In this document: positions 53,276 to 64,000 of the stretch, one piece after another | Position numbering within the stretch: the stretch's first letter is position 1 | Layout of the letters: every line of letters begins with the position of its first letter | Origin: Atrina japonica | Lineage: Eukaryota; Mollusca; Bivalvia; Pterioida; Pinnidae | Length of the DNA stretch: 64,000 nt | Reading direction: 5' to 3' | Assembly: GCA_030159075.1 (NCBI GenBank) | Contig: BROG01000464.1 | Location: 62,001 to 126,000 of the forward strand | Translations under genes and position numbers: made by a program | Notes under the pieces: model-generated | Database searches by the model: none | What the model saw: the letters and a program-made list of their open reading frames with translations, nothing else | What the model was told of the DNA's origin: nothing

Positions 53276-53632
53276 ACATATAGGTAATGTTAATAATAGA
53301 ATATGATTGTTGAATGAAATCGAAATGAAAATTTAGCACCTTATATAGTTATTCCCAAAACAGTATTTTTCCACAACAATAAACATTTCGATTCTTTAAA
53401 CAAATTCCTTATTTACGAAAAAACATATACCACATTTACATTATAATCGTGTCGCTGTATGTATTTGTAGATTTAATTCATCAATATTTTAGTAATTCAA
53501 TAAATGACTAGTCTGCATGTGTCCTAATGAATCTACAAAATGTTCTGTAACCGGTGTGATATATTTCACACATATTAAAACAATATGAGTTGTCGTTGGC
53601 GCAAAATCTACTTGAATATTTTGTCATTTATA

Positions 53633-53633
<1 letters not shown>

Positions 53634-53681
<48 letters not shown>
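53634..53681 (+). repeat. (CA)n microsatellite
   Basis: 48-bp CA tract preceded by TATATCA. Confidence 0.98.
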
Positions 53682-53683
<2 letters not shown>

Positions 53684-53737
53684 GAGTGATTTAGATATTT
53701 ATCAATATTTCTGTTATTGCAGAAATCAATAATGTTA

Positions 53738-53738
<1 letters not shown>

Positions 53739-53792
<54 letters not shown>
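53739..53792 (+). repeat. (CA)n microsatellite
   Basis: 54-bp CA tract preceded by GTTATCA, 58 bp after the previous one. Confidence 0.98.
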
Positions 53793-53796
<4 letters not shown>

Positions 53797-54149
53797 TATT
53801 GGGATCGGCACATTGATACATTTTTCTTGCGGTCTAGTAATTACTATATTTGACACGCAACTCAATTCTTATTATCATTATTTTTCGCACTTCATTCTGT
53901 AGAACCCTGCTGATTGAGTTTTCCTTTATCACTTGTACAGCAAATATGATTTAGTATATTGGATTTTTTTGGTAAACGGTGAGACATTTCTGTCAACATG
54001 CTCAATATGTTATCACTATTTTTCTGGAATGCCAGTACACAATTAAACATCGTCATTGACATATCAACGATCACGGCGTCATTGATGCGTAACAAACTGC
54101 CAGGCAGTCGCAGTTGCTTAATGAAAGTTTAAACGTATCCAGGTGGGAC

Positions 54150-54385
54150 AATGGTCAGTGTCCTAAACATAATACAAAAGTCGTAGTTTTGTGAAAATAC
54201 CCCAAAAGATAAAACAAATACTCTAGACGATCTAATCTGGCGATAAGACTTAATCAACTGAGCACGAATAGTTCCGAAACAGGAAGTGGTATCATACAAG
54301 GCCTAGAAGTAACCTATATGTATTTCAAAAAATCAGTCAAAGAGTAACTAATGTAAACAGATAAATTTAGCTTTAGATTGTATAC
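54150..54385 (-). mobile_element. Hammerhead-unit remnant, copy 5
   Basis: AGGAAGTGGTATCATACAAG, GTCAAAGAGTAAC and AAATTTAGCTTTAG follow the order of the unit at 14090-14305. The ribozyme region (54219-54267) reads GTGCTCAGTTGATTAAGTC on the minus strand, with the core lost. Confidence 0.5.
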
Positions 54386-54410
54386 GGTGCTATACATTCG
54401 AAATATTACT

Positions 54411-54413
<3 letters not shown>

Positions 54414-54457
<44 letters not shown>

Positions 54458-54513
54458 TATAATAATAATTATAATAATAATAATAATAATAATGATAATA
54501 ATAATAATAATGT
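54414..54513 (+). repeat. (AAT)n microsatellite, 100 bp
   Basis: AAT triplets with a few TTAT interruptions. Confidence 0.97.
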
Positions 54514-54607
54514 CGTTTATTCATTTCAAATGTTGTAGTTTACATTTACGAAAATTAGAAATAAATAAACTACGGGAGCCTATAAGGGTCACTTGAAAAG
54601 AAAATAT

Positions 54608-54671
54608 TATGTCGTTATTACGACATACTATCTCGTAATTACGACATAACTATGTCGTAATTACGACATAA
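54608..54671. repeat. Three successive TCGTAATTACGA palindromes
   Basis: The last copy is the perfect 20-bp palindrome TATGTCGTAATTACGACATA; two diverged copies precede it. Confidence 0.9.
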
Positions 54672-55627
54672 CGATTTTGAAATCCCCGCAAAAGCAATTG
54701 TTAAAGCATTTTTATTGAAGGATAAGTTTTATTGTTGCCGAATGAGAATGTTTATTGTTTACATACATACACCAAGATCTTATGCTATATGAACTTGCCA
54801 TAATAGGTGTATTTTCCATTTAATCTTTATTCATAGTTATACGCCTATGCATTTTTAAAATACAAGGTCATACATTAATATTACATACACGTGTTAATAT
54901 GATTTTACCTGTTAACCAGTTCAATATAACTAGCGTGTTTTACGTCAGTTCATATAAATATAAGCTGTTTATAGCCATGGGCGGATGCAGGATTTTAGGT
55001 TAGAGGGTGCGTGCTTTTGATCTTCACAGTGCTCTAGGATGCGGATCGAGTATTTTTTCAGGGGTGTGGGCGAGGGTAACATGATTATACTAGACTGTTA
55101 TAATACAAGCCTTATCGAACATGTTTTGTTTTACAAATTGTTGGATAAATTGTGAAGCAATAATTCATTTGAGACTATAGGGAAACGTATTTTTTTTTTT
55201 AAAAAGGTAATTATTAATTTGGAAGCTTTCCAGACACGATCTAACTAGAAGTTTTCATGCTTTGAGGGGTCGAAAATGTATCGATAGATTATAGGACTAC
55301 GTTTGCCCAAATTTCCGAAGTGAATTTCGAATTTTCCCCAATATTTTGGACAAGCAAAATTGGATTTATTTTTATTATAGGTGAATATCTTTATCAGCAA
55401 AGTATCAGCTTTTGAAAAATGATGGTGGTTTAATGTTGGTTTCGTTCTGTAAGTTTTCATTTGTATGGAGCAATAGACGAATTGCAACAGATATTGACCA
55501 TGATGTAAGATTTAATAATCAAAAGAATCGCGACTTGTACTTCTTAAATCATAATAATAATAATAAAAACATCAATAATGTAGAATTGATGCTGATGATG
55601 ATGACGACGACGAGGACGACGATGATG
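54672..55627. other. No gene recognised
   Basis: AT-rich with short AAT and GAT/GAC triplet runs near 55548-55630; frames are chance. Confidence 0.6.
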
Positions 55628-55868
55628 ATAAAAATCTCACATACCAAAGTATAAATCTTCGAAGATATGGAGACAAATCTGGTAAAAATCGAAATTAAGA
55701 GGTGGGATCAGGTGCCATCGAGGAGTAAGGATCCCCTGTTGATCTGTCACACCCGTCGTGAGTCCACAGTCAAATACAAATGAAATAATTGATGAATGAA
55801 TCCCTGACATGATTGGTACAAGCGTCTCAACAACCGCTATCGAACAGGCAACCCAACATTTCATTTAG
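55628..55868 (-). mobile_element. RT-family 3' end, minus strand
   Basis: AAATCTCACATACCAAAGTA through AGGTGGGATCAGGTGCCATC, then the GCGTCTCAACAACCGCTATC region that encodes the RT C-terminus, ending near CAACATTTCATTTAGG. Confidence 0.85.
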
Positions 55869-55874
55869 GAAAAC

Positions 55875-55877
55875 AGA

Positions 55878-55948
<71 letters not shown>

Positions 55949-55949
55949 C
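55875..55949 (+). repeat. (ATT)n microsatellite, 75 bp
   Basis: Begins within a few bases of the truncated end of the RT copy at 55868. Poly-Leu and poly-Ile frames are artefacts. Confidence 0.98.
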
Positions 55950-56192
55950 TGAATGCTTAATGATAATATTGTGTTCGAAATACAAAAGAGTTTCTTTTGC
56001 TCCAAGATACGTGATTTTTTAAAACTAAAGCAATCAAATGAATACAATTACTCTTTTCATTTATATAATTTTGCGTTGCTATGTTAGAACTATCAACAAT
56101 ATGGCGTTTCCTGTTCTTTGTTGCAAGGGAATAAGAACTTTATATTCAGTAGTTGTCGCTGCATATTACCTAATCTCTCTGTATATGAAGCT

Positions 56193-57340
56193 GTGTTTAA
56201 GGCATATACACAGCGTCTAGCTGCGTTTAACACATATACCCAGCGCCGAGCTGTGTTTATCAAATATACCTAGTGTCTAGCCGTGTTAAACACATTACCA
56301 AGTGTCTAGCTGTGTTTATAAATCATAACTTGTGTCTAGCCGTGTTAAACACACTACCAAGTGTCTAGCCGTGTTTATCAAATATACCTAGTGTCTATCC
56401 GTGTTAAACACATTACCAAGTGTCAAGCTGTGTTAAACACATTACCAAGTGTCTAGCCGTGTTTATCAAATATACCTAGTGTCTAGCCGTGTTTATCAAA
56501 TAATCCTAGTGTCTATCTGTGTTAAACACATTACCAAATGTCTAGCCGTGTTAAACACATTACCAAGTGTCTAGCCGTGTTAAATACATTACCAAGTGTC
56601 TAGCCGTGTTAAACACATTACCAAATGTCTAGCCGTGTTAAACACATTACCAAGTGTCTAGCCGTGTTAAACACATTACCAAGTGTCTAGCCGTGTTTTA
56701 TCAAATATACCTAGTGTCTATCTGTGTTAAACACATTACCAAATGTCTAGCCGTGTTAAACACATTACCAAGTGTCTAGCCGTGTTAAACACATTACCAA
56801 GTGTCTAGCCGTGTTAAACACATTACCAAGTGTCTAGCCGTGTTAAACACATTACCAAGTGTCTAGCCGTGTTAAACACATTACCAAGTGTCTAGCCGTG
56901 TTTATCAAATATACCTAGTGTCTATTTGTGTTAAACACATTACCAAATGTCTAGCCGTGTTAAACACATTACCAAATGTCTAGCCGTGTTAAACACATTA
57001 CCAAGTGTCTAGCTGTGTTTATAAATCATAACGTGTGTCGAGCCGTGTTAAACACATTACCTAGTGTCTAGCCGTGTTTATAAAATATACATAGTGTCTA
57101 GCAGTGTTAAACACATTACCAAGTGTCTAGCTGTGTTAAACACATTACCAAGTGTCTAGCCGTGTTAAATACATTACCTAGTGTCTAGCCGTGTTAAACA
57201 CATTACCTAGTGTCTAGCCGTGTTAAACACATTACCCAGTGTCTAGCTGTGTTTATAAAATGTACCTAGTGTCTAGCAGTGTAAAACACATTACCAAGTG
57301 TATAGCTGTGTTTTACACATATACCCAGTGTCAAGCTAAA
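56193..57340 (+). repeat. 29-bp satellite array with 7-unit higher-order structure
   Basis: Main unit: GTGTCTAGCCGTGTTAAACA, then CATTACCAA; about 39 copies. The unit contains the palindrome GTGTTAAACAC. A variant unit with TTTATCAAATATACCTAG recurs. Three occurrences (about 56492, 56697, 56901), each followed by the same CTAT(C/T)TGTG and ACCAAATG variants, are about 204 bp or seven units apart. Confidence 0.95.
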
Positions 57341-58418
57341 GCCAGTAATCTTGTCTAATTCTCACTGATCACTTGCTTCACTGTTACCAAATTAGTCGAC
57401 ATACTGTTAATGCAGTATTTGTCCTACGGTGACACATGTCTGTCATAGTTGAATTTTAGATATTTCTGATTTGATTTACAATTGTATCAATAGAAAATGT
57501 GGTCAGTACTATCTTGTTGATTTACGCCTTGCCGGAAAATGTTCACAATCACGTCACCAGCTAAGTCTGAAATCCCAGAAATGTAGATGTATGGTATGAT
57601 CTTAGGTTAAGGCATAAGAGACGAACTCAATCGACCAATTAGACACACTACAATTGTTACAGCAGTTAAAATGATTGTTGGAAAATGATCATGTTGTTGA
57701 TGATCTTGATAATGATTACGACGATAATGTGATTGATAAAATTAAAATGGAATTAATAAATAATTCACTGCAGACGAAATATTGAACGTACTTCTGTGTC
57801 CTTATTTAGGAGATCAAGGATATTGTGTCTTTAGCCAAGTATTTCCTACTATAAAGAACTTAATTTAAAGTAAAGCACTACTGAATACCATACTAGATGG
57901 AACTAACAACATGGTCAACACAATAGAAATATATTTCAAAAAGCAATATGACCGAAGGGAATCAATCTCATACCACATATGATCTTTTAAACTCTAGTAT
58001 CCATATTCTTAACGCAATGACCCTGTGGCCATATTTGAACTCGCCCATTTCAAAGAACAGTAGAGTACTCTGTCAGCATTCAAGGGTGTATGAACTAGAA
58101 TCCAAAATTTACAATAACTTAACATTCAATATTAATTGGTCACCCCTGAAAATGGTTAGTATTTATTGAATTGAGTGAGTCTAAATGTGACTACGGGGGT
58201 TGATGAGGTAACTGTTATTGGCTTATTTCTTACATGTCACAATATAGAAGTGAATTAATGTATATTAATACTTATTGATAAAGTGATGCTTCCGGTAAAA
58301 TTTATCACTGTTGGATAGTTTTTAAATCTATGAACATCAATGTCAATCTTAAGCAGTTTCGTAACGTATGTAAATAAAACATCAGCATTACTCTCTTACG
58401 GGTCGAGATGTTGGGGTA
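57341..58418. other. No gene recognised
   Basis: AT-rich, nothing conserved. Confidence 0.6.
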
Positions 58419-58509
58419 TTAACTATTTCAACCCTACAGATCACAATAGACTGGTCTAAAACAATAGAAAAAAGCATACCACTCAGATATCCAGAGGAGA
58501 AAGGGTTAA
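58419..58509 (+). mobile_element. TTAA-flanked short element, copy 3
   Basis: TTAA at 58419-58422 and 58506-58509; the interior AATAGACTGGTCTAAAACAA matches copy 1 (same orientation) and copy 2 (inverted). The right tip GAAAGGG-TTAA is intact; the left tip is mutated. Confidence 0.75.
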
Positions 58510-59123
58510 TTTCAATAGCATGATTATCATGAGCAAAAATCCTAAACTAGATTGGTGACCTTTAGGTCCAATAGCATTTCATTTGGTCACTAAAATCAAT
58601 AAACAAGCGCCTTCCGCAGTTGTAGAGGAATCTATCAAGGGAAATCAAAACCAGCATATTAAATATGCATTCAATAAATGTGGTCAATATGCATTTAGAG
58701 ATGGTCAATATAATAGGTTACAGTTTGGATTAGTCCAAAAGTAGCATTTCCCAGAGGTTCGTATTTGTCTGATATGCTTTGCTTCTCAAGAACTTCATAT
58801 ATTGTGCTACCCGGGTTCTCACCAATGCGACCCGAGTTCGATCCTTGGATTTGACAGGGGCAATGCAACAACAACGACAACGATAAAGAAAAAAAAAAAC
58901 AAAAAACAAAAAAAACAATGGAACGAGGACAATTGAAAATATCATGAAGACTGAAATTGGGTTAAGGTTGGTCATATTTCAGTATTGACTATAGCTGACT
59001 AAAATTCTCACTCGAATAATTGTTAAGTTCGGTGGCAGTTGATTATTATTACTAATTTGTAAAAAACAATTACCAGATACCACAGCCCGACACCATAAAA
59101 GATGAGAATTTTTAGAACATCCT
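58510..59123. other. No gene recognised
   Basis: AT-rich. A GAGTTCGATCC at 58832 resembles a B box but no A box or tRNA fold was found. Confidence 0.55.
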
Positions 59124-59360
59124 GGGCCTGGTATCATAAATCTTAAGAATGACTGTAGTCTAAAATAAATTCTCAACTTTGGCAAGCCCTGAAATCTGAT
59201 TGGCTGAACCGTTCAAGTTGAGAATATTCTTGGACTTGATTAAATCTTTAAGTTTTATGGTGCCAGACCCTGAACCTAACTTGCATAGCCAATCAAATTT
59301 CAGGATTATTATTCAAAGTTGAGTACAATTTTTTCAAAGTTTTATATTGCCGGCCCCTGA
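59124..59360. repeat. Composite inverted repeat
   Basis: Two modules, GGGCCTGGTATCATAAATCT and AAGCCCTGAAATCTGATTGG, are each followed by inverted, diverged copies (TTTATGGTGCCAGACCCTG; CCAATCAAATTTCAGG), with a third inverted copy of the first module at about 59328-59358. Confidence 0.65.
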
Positions 59361-60030
59361 TAGAATCAATCATGCATAGAAACAAATGGCGACACGCCCA
59401 ATAGCAGTACTAGTTACGATGAGTATATAGTAAGAAGACTATGATACTCAATAACACCCCATATCTTATATCGTAATTTGGTTTATGGTGCCTCAGTAAA
59501 AATTGAAAATGTCAATTCGGTAAAAAACAAAACAACTGAAAAACCGCTGTGTGTGCAATATTGCACGTTATTTGCGTGTAAAGTCGACGTTAGGAATGTT
59601 TGTTTTTGTTAAATGCTACTCTGTTGTTATTATTGAATTATTGTTGCACATTACGGTTTCACATTTTCCTATCAAAACAGCATTGTTTTGGAATAACATC
59701 GCACTGGATGATATTCATTATATCTCAATCAACCTTGGCTGCTGTCAAAACTGGAAATTATATTTGTTTTACATGAGTTTCTTGTTTTGAAAGAGAATGT
59801 ATTTTCTGTTTTTAAGAACAATTTTGTGGTAATTTATACCATTTTGTAAACCAAGTTACAGGACCACATTTATAAGGTCTATTTTTTGACATACTGTCGT
59901 GAGTAATCAGGAAACATATATATTTAGATTGAAAATTTCTCTTTCATTTAAAATCCACCCACTTTTCTCAGATAAAAAATGACGAAAATTTAACAGGAGC
60001 GAAATTTTCCAAATTGACAGTAAATAACTA
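59361..60030. other. No gene recognised
   Basis: AT-rich; a 79-codon + frame at 59551-59790 has no known motif. Confidence 0.55.
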
Positions 60031-60203
60031 CAGTGAAACCTGTATATAAAAACCCTCTTATTCGCAAAACAAAACCAGTCTTAATATGGAGATGATCTTT
60101 ATATAGAGGTTGATTTGTACACAAAAAGTACTATTGGGGACAGCAAAATAAGTTTTTCTTTGTGTTCTTTATACACAAGTGGTCGCTATAGCAGGATGTA
60201 CTG
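60031..60203. mobile_element. 173-bp TA-flanked MITE
   Basis: Left tip TA-CAGTGAAACCTG; right tip, in reverse complement, CAGTACATCCTGC; TA on both sides (60029-60030, 60204-60205). Same family as 43875-44039. Confidence 0.8.
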
Positions 60204-60556
60204 TACTGGCAAAATAACTGACGGTGTTAATATTCGCTTTATTTGTGGTGTTTATAATCCTGTGATCGTAATAATGTGTTTTTAGCAAAGTAATATCTAT
60301 ATGTAAAATATTAAGACCTGTCGCTTTCTTTATGCTATTCTTGATCCACAAATTTCAGAAACCGGCAACTTTTTGGGATAGAGAAAAAATGTGAAAATAA
60401 CAACCCATGGAATCAATCCCTATACCGTAAACCTGTGAAAAGCTATTTTTATTGAATTATCTGCAAAAAATTCGTGGTCCGTGAACAGGATACCATAGAC
60501 ACTAGCAAGGTAGAATACATAGAAATATTACAGAAATATAATGTAATGTAATAATA

Positions 60557-60633
60557 TAAAAAATTTCAGATACCAAAGTATAAATCAACGTCTTTATACA
60601 CAAGTGGTTGCTAAAACAGGATTTACTGTATTT
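60557..60633. mobile_element. Two truncated repeat ends side by side
   Basis: TTTCAGATACCAAAGTATAA (60565) is the extreme tail of the RT family on the minus strand; CTTTATACACAAGTGGTTGC to TTTACTGTA (60593-60633) is the right end of the MITE at 60031. Confidence 0.65.
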
Positions 60634-60727
60634 TCTGCTGTGTCAAAATGTCGGTAAGCTCAGCAAGCTCAGTGGTGGTCTAAAGTTGATACCGTGTACC
60701 GTGTGTAATTCCGGTGAAAATATAAAA

Positions 60728-60983
60728 TGGTCTTAGATACTAAAGTATAAATCTTTAGGATGTCCAGGATATAGATACAAATCTGGTAAAAATGGACAAA
60801 CACGGACCTCTGGAAACCAAGAGGCAGGATCAGGTGCCATGGAGGAGCAAGCTTCCCCCGTCGACCGGTCACACGGCCGTGAGTTCACAGCTAAATCCAA
60901 ACGAAACACGCGAGGAATGAACCCTCGCCATAATCGGTAAAGACGTCTCACCAACCGCCAATGAAAAGGCAATCTAACCACAC
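60728..60983 (-). mobile_element. RT-family 3' end, minus strand, left half of head-to-head pair
   Basis: TAGATACTAAAGTATAAATC through ACCAAGAGGCAGGATCAGGT to the C-terminal coding part ending CGCCAATGAAAAGGCAATCT. It meets the plus-strand copy within a few bases. Confidence 0.88.
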
Positions 60984-61548
60984 CTCACACGCTTCATACT
61001 TAGACATTTTACTTACCATAGACAAAGACGGGAAATTGGCAACTAAGCTATACGACAAATGCGACGATTTCGGCTTTCCCATCGTAAATTTTCCACATTT
61101 AAGAAATAATATCCCACAGTCACCCGCATATGGAGTTTATATTTCACAAATGATCCGATATGCCAGCACATGTTCAACATATGAACATTTCATATATAGA
61201 TGTAAACTACTCACTGACATATATTTGACACAGGGATATCGAAAACTGCGTTTAATGTCAATGTTCCGCAAATTTTACGGTCGGTATAATAGTCTTGTTT
61301 GCGACTACTCTGTTTCACTAAGTGAAATGTTGAGTTGCCTTTTCGTTGACGGTTGTTAAGACGCCTGTACCAATTGTGACGAGGATTCGTTCCTCACGTA
61401 TTTCATTTGGACTTGACTGTGGACTCACGGCGGGTGTGACCGGTCGACAGGGGATTCTTACTCCTCCATGGCACCTGATTCCAGAGGTCCCTGTTTGTCC
61501 ATTTTTACAAGATTTGTATAAATATCCTGGACATTTTCATATTTTGTG
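60984..61548 (+). pseudogene. RT fragment plus tail, right half of head-to-head pair
   Basis: Starts at HASYLDILLTIDKDGKLATK, continues through YDKCDDFGFPIVNFPHL and VYISQMIRYASTCSTYEHF, and ends after SVSLSEMLSCLFVDGC at a TAA (61357-61359), then the tail, which lacks about 20 bp (CACCTCTTGGTT block). It shows the undamaged C-terminus that copy A lost, but the catalytic palm is missing. Confidence 0.88.
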
Positions 61549-62042
61549 TACACTGTAATTTCTTATACAGTGCAGCTATAAGCAATGCGTTGCTGTGTTT
61601 GGACCATTTTTTTCATTAATTCAGCCTATACAAATTAACAACTTCAGGGATTATTCAATGAAAAAGTTAAATAACTTAAAGCTGATATCCGAAAGTTTAA
61701 TTTCTGTTTAATTCACATGGTTAAAAGAATGATTTTCCTATCATTTATTTGTTACTTTATATATCAGAAGATGAAAATTCTAATTTTTCTTGATATATAA
61801 GGAAATATTTGTAAAAAAAAATCATGAAGTATGATGAAGTACCAATGTATATTTGAAATTTGAAGGTCTTAAGAATACGACAAATTCAATAGAATAGCGG
61901 ACTCAACACATTCGAATAACAACTGCAAATTCCAAACGGGATGGTATAGAGTGTCCTGAAGGAGTCAGCTTTCCCTGTCAGCAAGCCACACCCGAATTAA
62001 TATTGGGAATATAGCCAAACTATTTCGCTGTGCAAATGATTT
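61549..62042. other. No gene; possible degenerate RT tail
   Basis: GGGATGGTATAGAGTGTCCT, GAAGGAGTCAGCTTTCCCTG and GCAAGCCACACCCG at 61938-61995 weakly follow the reverse complement of the RT tail. Otherwise AT-rich. Confidence 0.4.
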
Positions 62043-63706
62043 CTACTGTACAGACGATAAAACTGTACAGAAAATTCCACTGTTCATACGATAACACTGT
62101 ACAGAAAATACCACTGTACAGAATATAACACTGTACAGATAATTCAACTGTACAAAAGATAACACTGTACAGAAAATTTCACTGTACAGACGATAACACT
62201 GTACAGACGATAACACTGTACAGAAAATTCCACTGTACAGAAGATAGCACTGTACAGAAAATTCCACTGTACAGAAGATAGCACTGTACAGACAATTCCA
62301 CTGTTCAGAAGATAGCACTGTACAAACAATTCCACTGTACAGAAGATAGCACTGCACAGAGAATTCCACTGTACAGAAGATAGCACTGTACAGAAAATTC
62401 CACTGTACAGAAGATAGCACTGTACAGAAAACTCCACTGTACAGAAGATAGCACTGTACAGAGAATTCCACTGTACAAAAGATAACACGGTACAGAAAAT
62501 TCCACTGTACAGACGATTACACTGTACAGAAAATTCCACTGTACAGACGATAGCACTGTACAGAGAATTCCACTGTAATGACGATTACACTGTACAGAAA
62601 ATTCCACTGTACAGACGATAGCACTGTACAGAGAATTTCACTGTACTAAACATTACACTGTACAGGGAATTCCACTGTACAAACGATACACTGTACAGAG
62701 AATTCCACTGTGCAGAGGATAACATTGTACAGACGATAACACTGTACAGAAAATTTTACTGTACAGAAGATAACACTGTACAGAAAATGTTACTGTACAG
62801 AAGATAACACTGTACAGAGAATTCCACTGTACAAAAAACACTGTACAGAGAATTCCACTGTACAGACGATAACATTGTACAGAAAATTCCACTGTTCAGA
62901 AGATAACACTGTACAGAAACTTTGACTCGTTAGAAGATAGCACTGTACACAAAAAATCACTGTATAGAACATAACACTGTACAAAAAATCCACTGTACAA
63001 ACGATAACATTGTACAGAAAATTTCACTGTAGAGTAGATAGCATTGTACAGAAAATTCCACTGTACAGTAGATAGCATTGTACAGAAAATTCCACTGTAC
63101 AGAAGATAGCACTGTACAGAAAATTCCACTGTACAGAAGATAGCACTGTACAGACAATTTCACTGTACAGAAGATAACACTGTACAGAAAATTCCACTGT
63201 ACAGAAGATAACACTGTACAGAAAATTCCACTGTACAGAAGATAGCACTGTACAGAAAATTTCACTGTACAGAAGATAGCACTGAACAGAGAATTCCACT
63301 GTACGGAAGATAACACTGAACAGAGAATTCCACTGTACAGAAGATAACACTGCACAGAACATAACACTGTACAGAAAATTCCACTGTACAGAACATAACA
63401 CTGTACAGAAAATTTCACTGTATAGAACATAACACTGTACAGAAAATTTCACTATATATAAGATAGCTCTGTACAGAAAATTCCATTGTACAGACGATAG
63501 CACTGTACAAAATATTCCACTGTACAGAAAATTCCACTATACAGAAGATAGCACTGTACAGACAATTCAACTGTTCAAAAGAATACACTGTACAGAGAAT
63601 TCCACTGTACAGACGATAACACTGTACAGAAAATTCCACTGTACAGAAGAATACACTGTACAGAGAATTCCGCTGAACAGACGATTCCACTGTACCTATG
63701 ATTTCA
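62043..63706 (+). repeat. 17/34-bp satellite array, about 98 monomers
   Basis: Two alternating 17-mers, CACTGTACAGAAAATTC and CACTGTACAGAAGATAG, build a 34-bp double unit. Each has the 8-bp palindrome CTGTACAG. Three double units make 34 codons, so minus-strand frames of up to 159 codons (VQCYLLYSG-like repeats) stay open; these are artefacts. The array is 1.66 kb. Confidence 0.96.
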
Positions 63707-64000
63707 CTTCAATACGTTTCCACTATTCCGACTATACCACTTTTAAACAAGTGATTCAATATTTCAGATTAAATACAAAGCAAGATGATTATGTTTACAA
63801 ATGTCTATACATATGATATCTAATTGATAAAATGAATTACACGCGACAGTAAACATTACAAGAACATTTCAATTACGGGATATTTTGATCACAAAATGCT
63901 TAAGTTCTGACGTAATACCAATACACATAAGATATAAAAACATTACAAAAGATTACATTTATAGAAAATAGTGATGTCAAAATGTTTTACTAGATATTAA
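63707..64000. other. No gene recognised
   Basis: AT-rich flank of the satellite, running off the window. Confidence 0.6.

Noticed and set aside
58832..58842. GAGTTCGATCC as a SINE or tRNA B box
   Set aside because: No A box at a suitable distance and no shared body with other SINEs here.
62043..63690. Overlapping minus-strand frames of up to 159 codons
   Set aside because: Result of 17/34-bp satellite periodicity; all frames give shifted versions of the same repeat.

Overview
The window is animal nuclear DNA: AT-rich, intron-containing and dominated by dispersed and tandem repeats. Several repeat families (a GGTCACCTGAG...GGGCCTCTTG element, a CCACCATC...GATGGTGGG element, tRNA-derived SINEs ending in GACGTTAAAC, and a reverse-transcriptase family whose tail carries the GTGACCGGTCGACAGGGGAT block) are ones I associate with bivalve mollusc genomes. 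A bivalve is therefore the best guess; the species cannot be fixed from the sequence alone.

Only one conserved host gene is supported. It is the 3' half of ABCE1 (RLI1, ribosome-recycling ATPase) on the + strand: seven exons between 474 and 8117 with GT-AG introns, encoding the second nucleotide-binding domain to the natural C-terminus. Its introns hold a piggyBac-like TTAA element, two pogo/Tigger-like TIR elements, a decayed tandem repeat and a foldback. Its long AT-rich 3' UTR probably ends near 10,816-10,840, right where a 51-bp minisatellite begins.

From about 11 kb to the end I see no other host gene. The region is a mosaic of: (i) at least a dozen and a half fragments of one endonuclease-less, Penelope-like reverse transcriptase family (best copy 20,833-21,672), mostly 3' ends, in both orientations and twice as inverted pairs (40.9-41.4 kb and 60.7-61.5 kb); (ii) dispersed units carrying degenerate type-I hammerhead ribozyme motifs (14.1, 23.9, 30.2, 30.5, 35.6 and 54.2 kb), two of them in tandem at 30.0-30.7 kb and others flanking a reverse-transcriptase fragment at 23.2-24.3 kb; (iii) small DNA-transposon relics with TTAA or TA target duplications, and a 541-bp element with long TIRs at 39.6-40.2 kb; (iv) tRNA-derived SINEs at 15.9, 19.1, 41.8 and 53.1 kb; (v) minisatellites with units of 51, 93, 38, 36, 29 and 17/34 bp; and (vi) many long microsatellites (AG, TA, CA, ATT, ACT). 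Most long open frames outside ABCE1 are by-products of tandem repeats whose unit (or a small multiple of it) is divisible by three.

The most interesting theme is the association of hammerhead ribozyme units with the Penelope-like reverse transcriptase, plus the tandem ribozyme unit at 30 kb, which resembles a decayed retrozyme or pseudo-LTR pair. All ribozyme copies here carry core, cleavage-site or stem defects, so they are described as fossils. Coordinates of repeat edges were read by eye and are approximate unless a target-site duplication fixes them.
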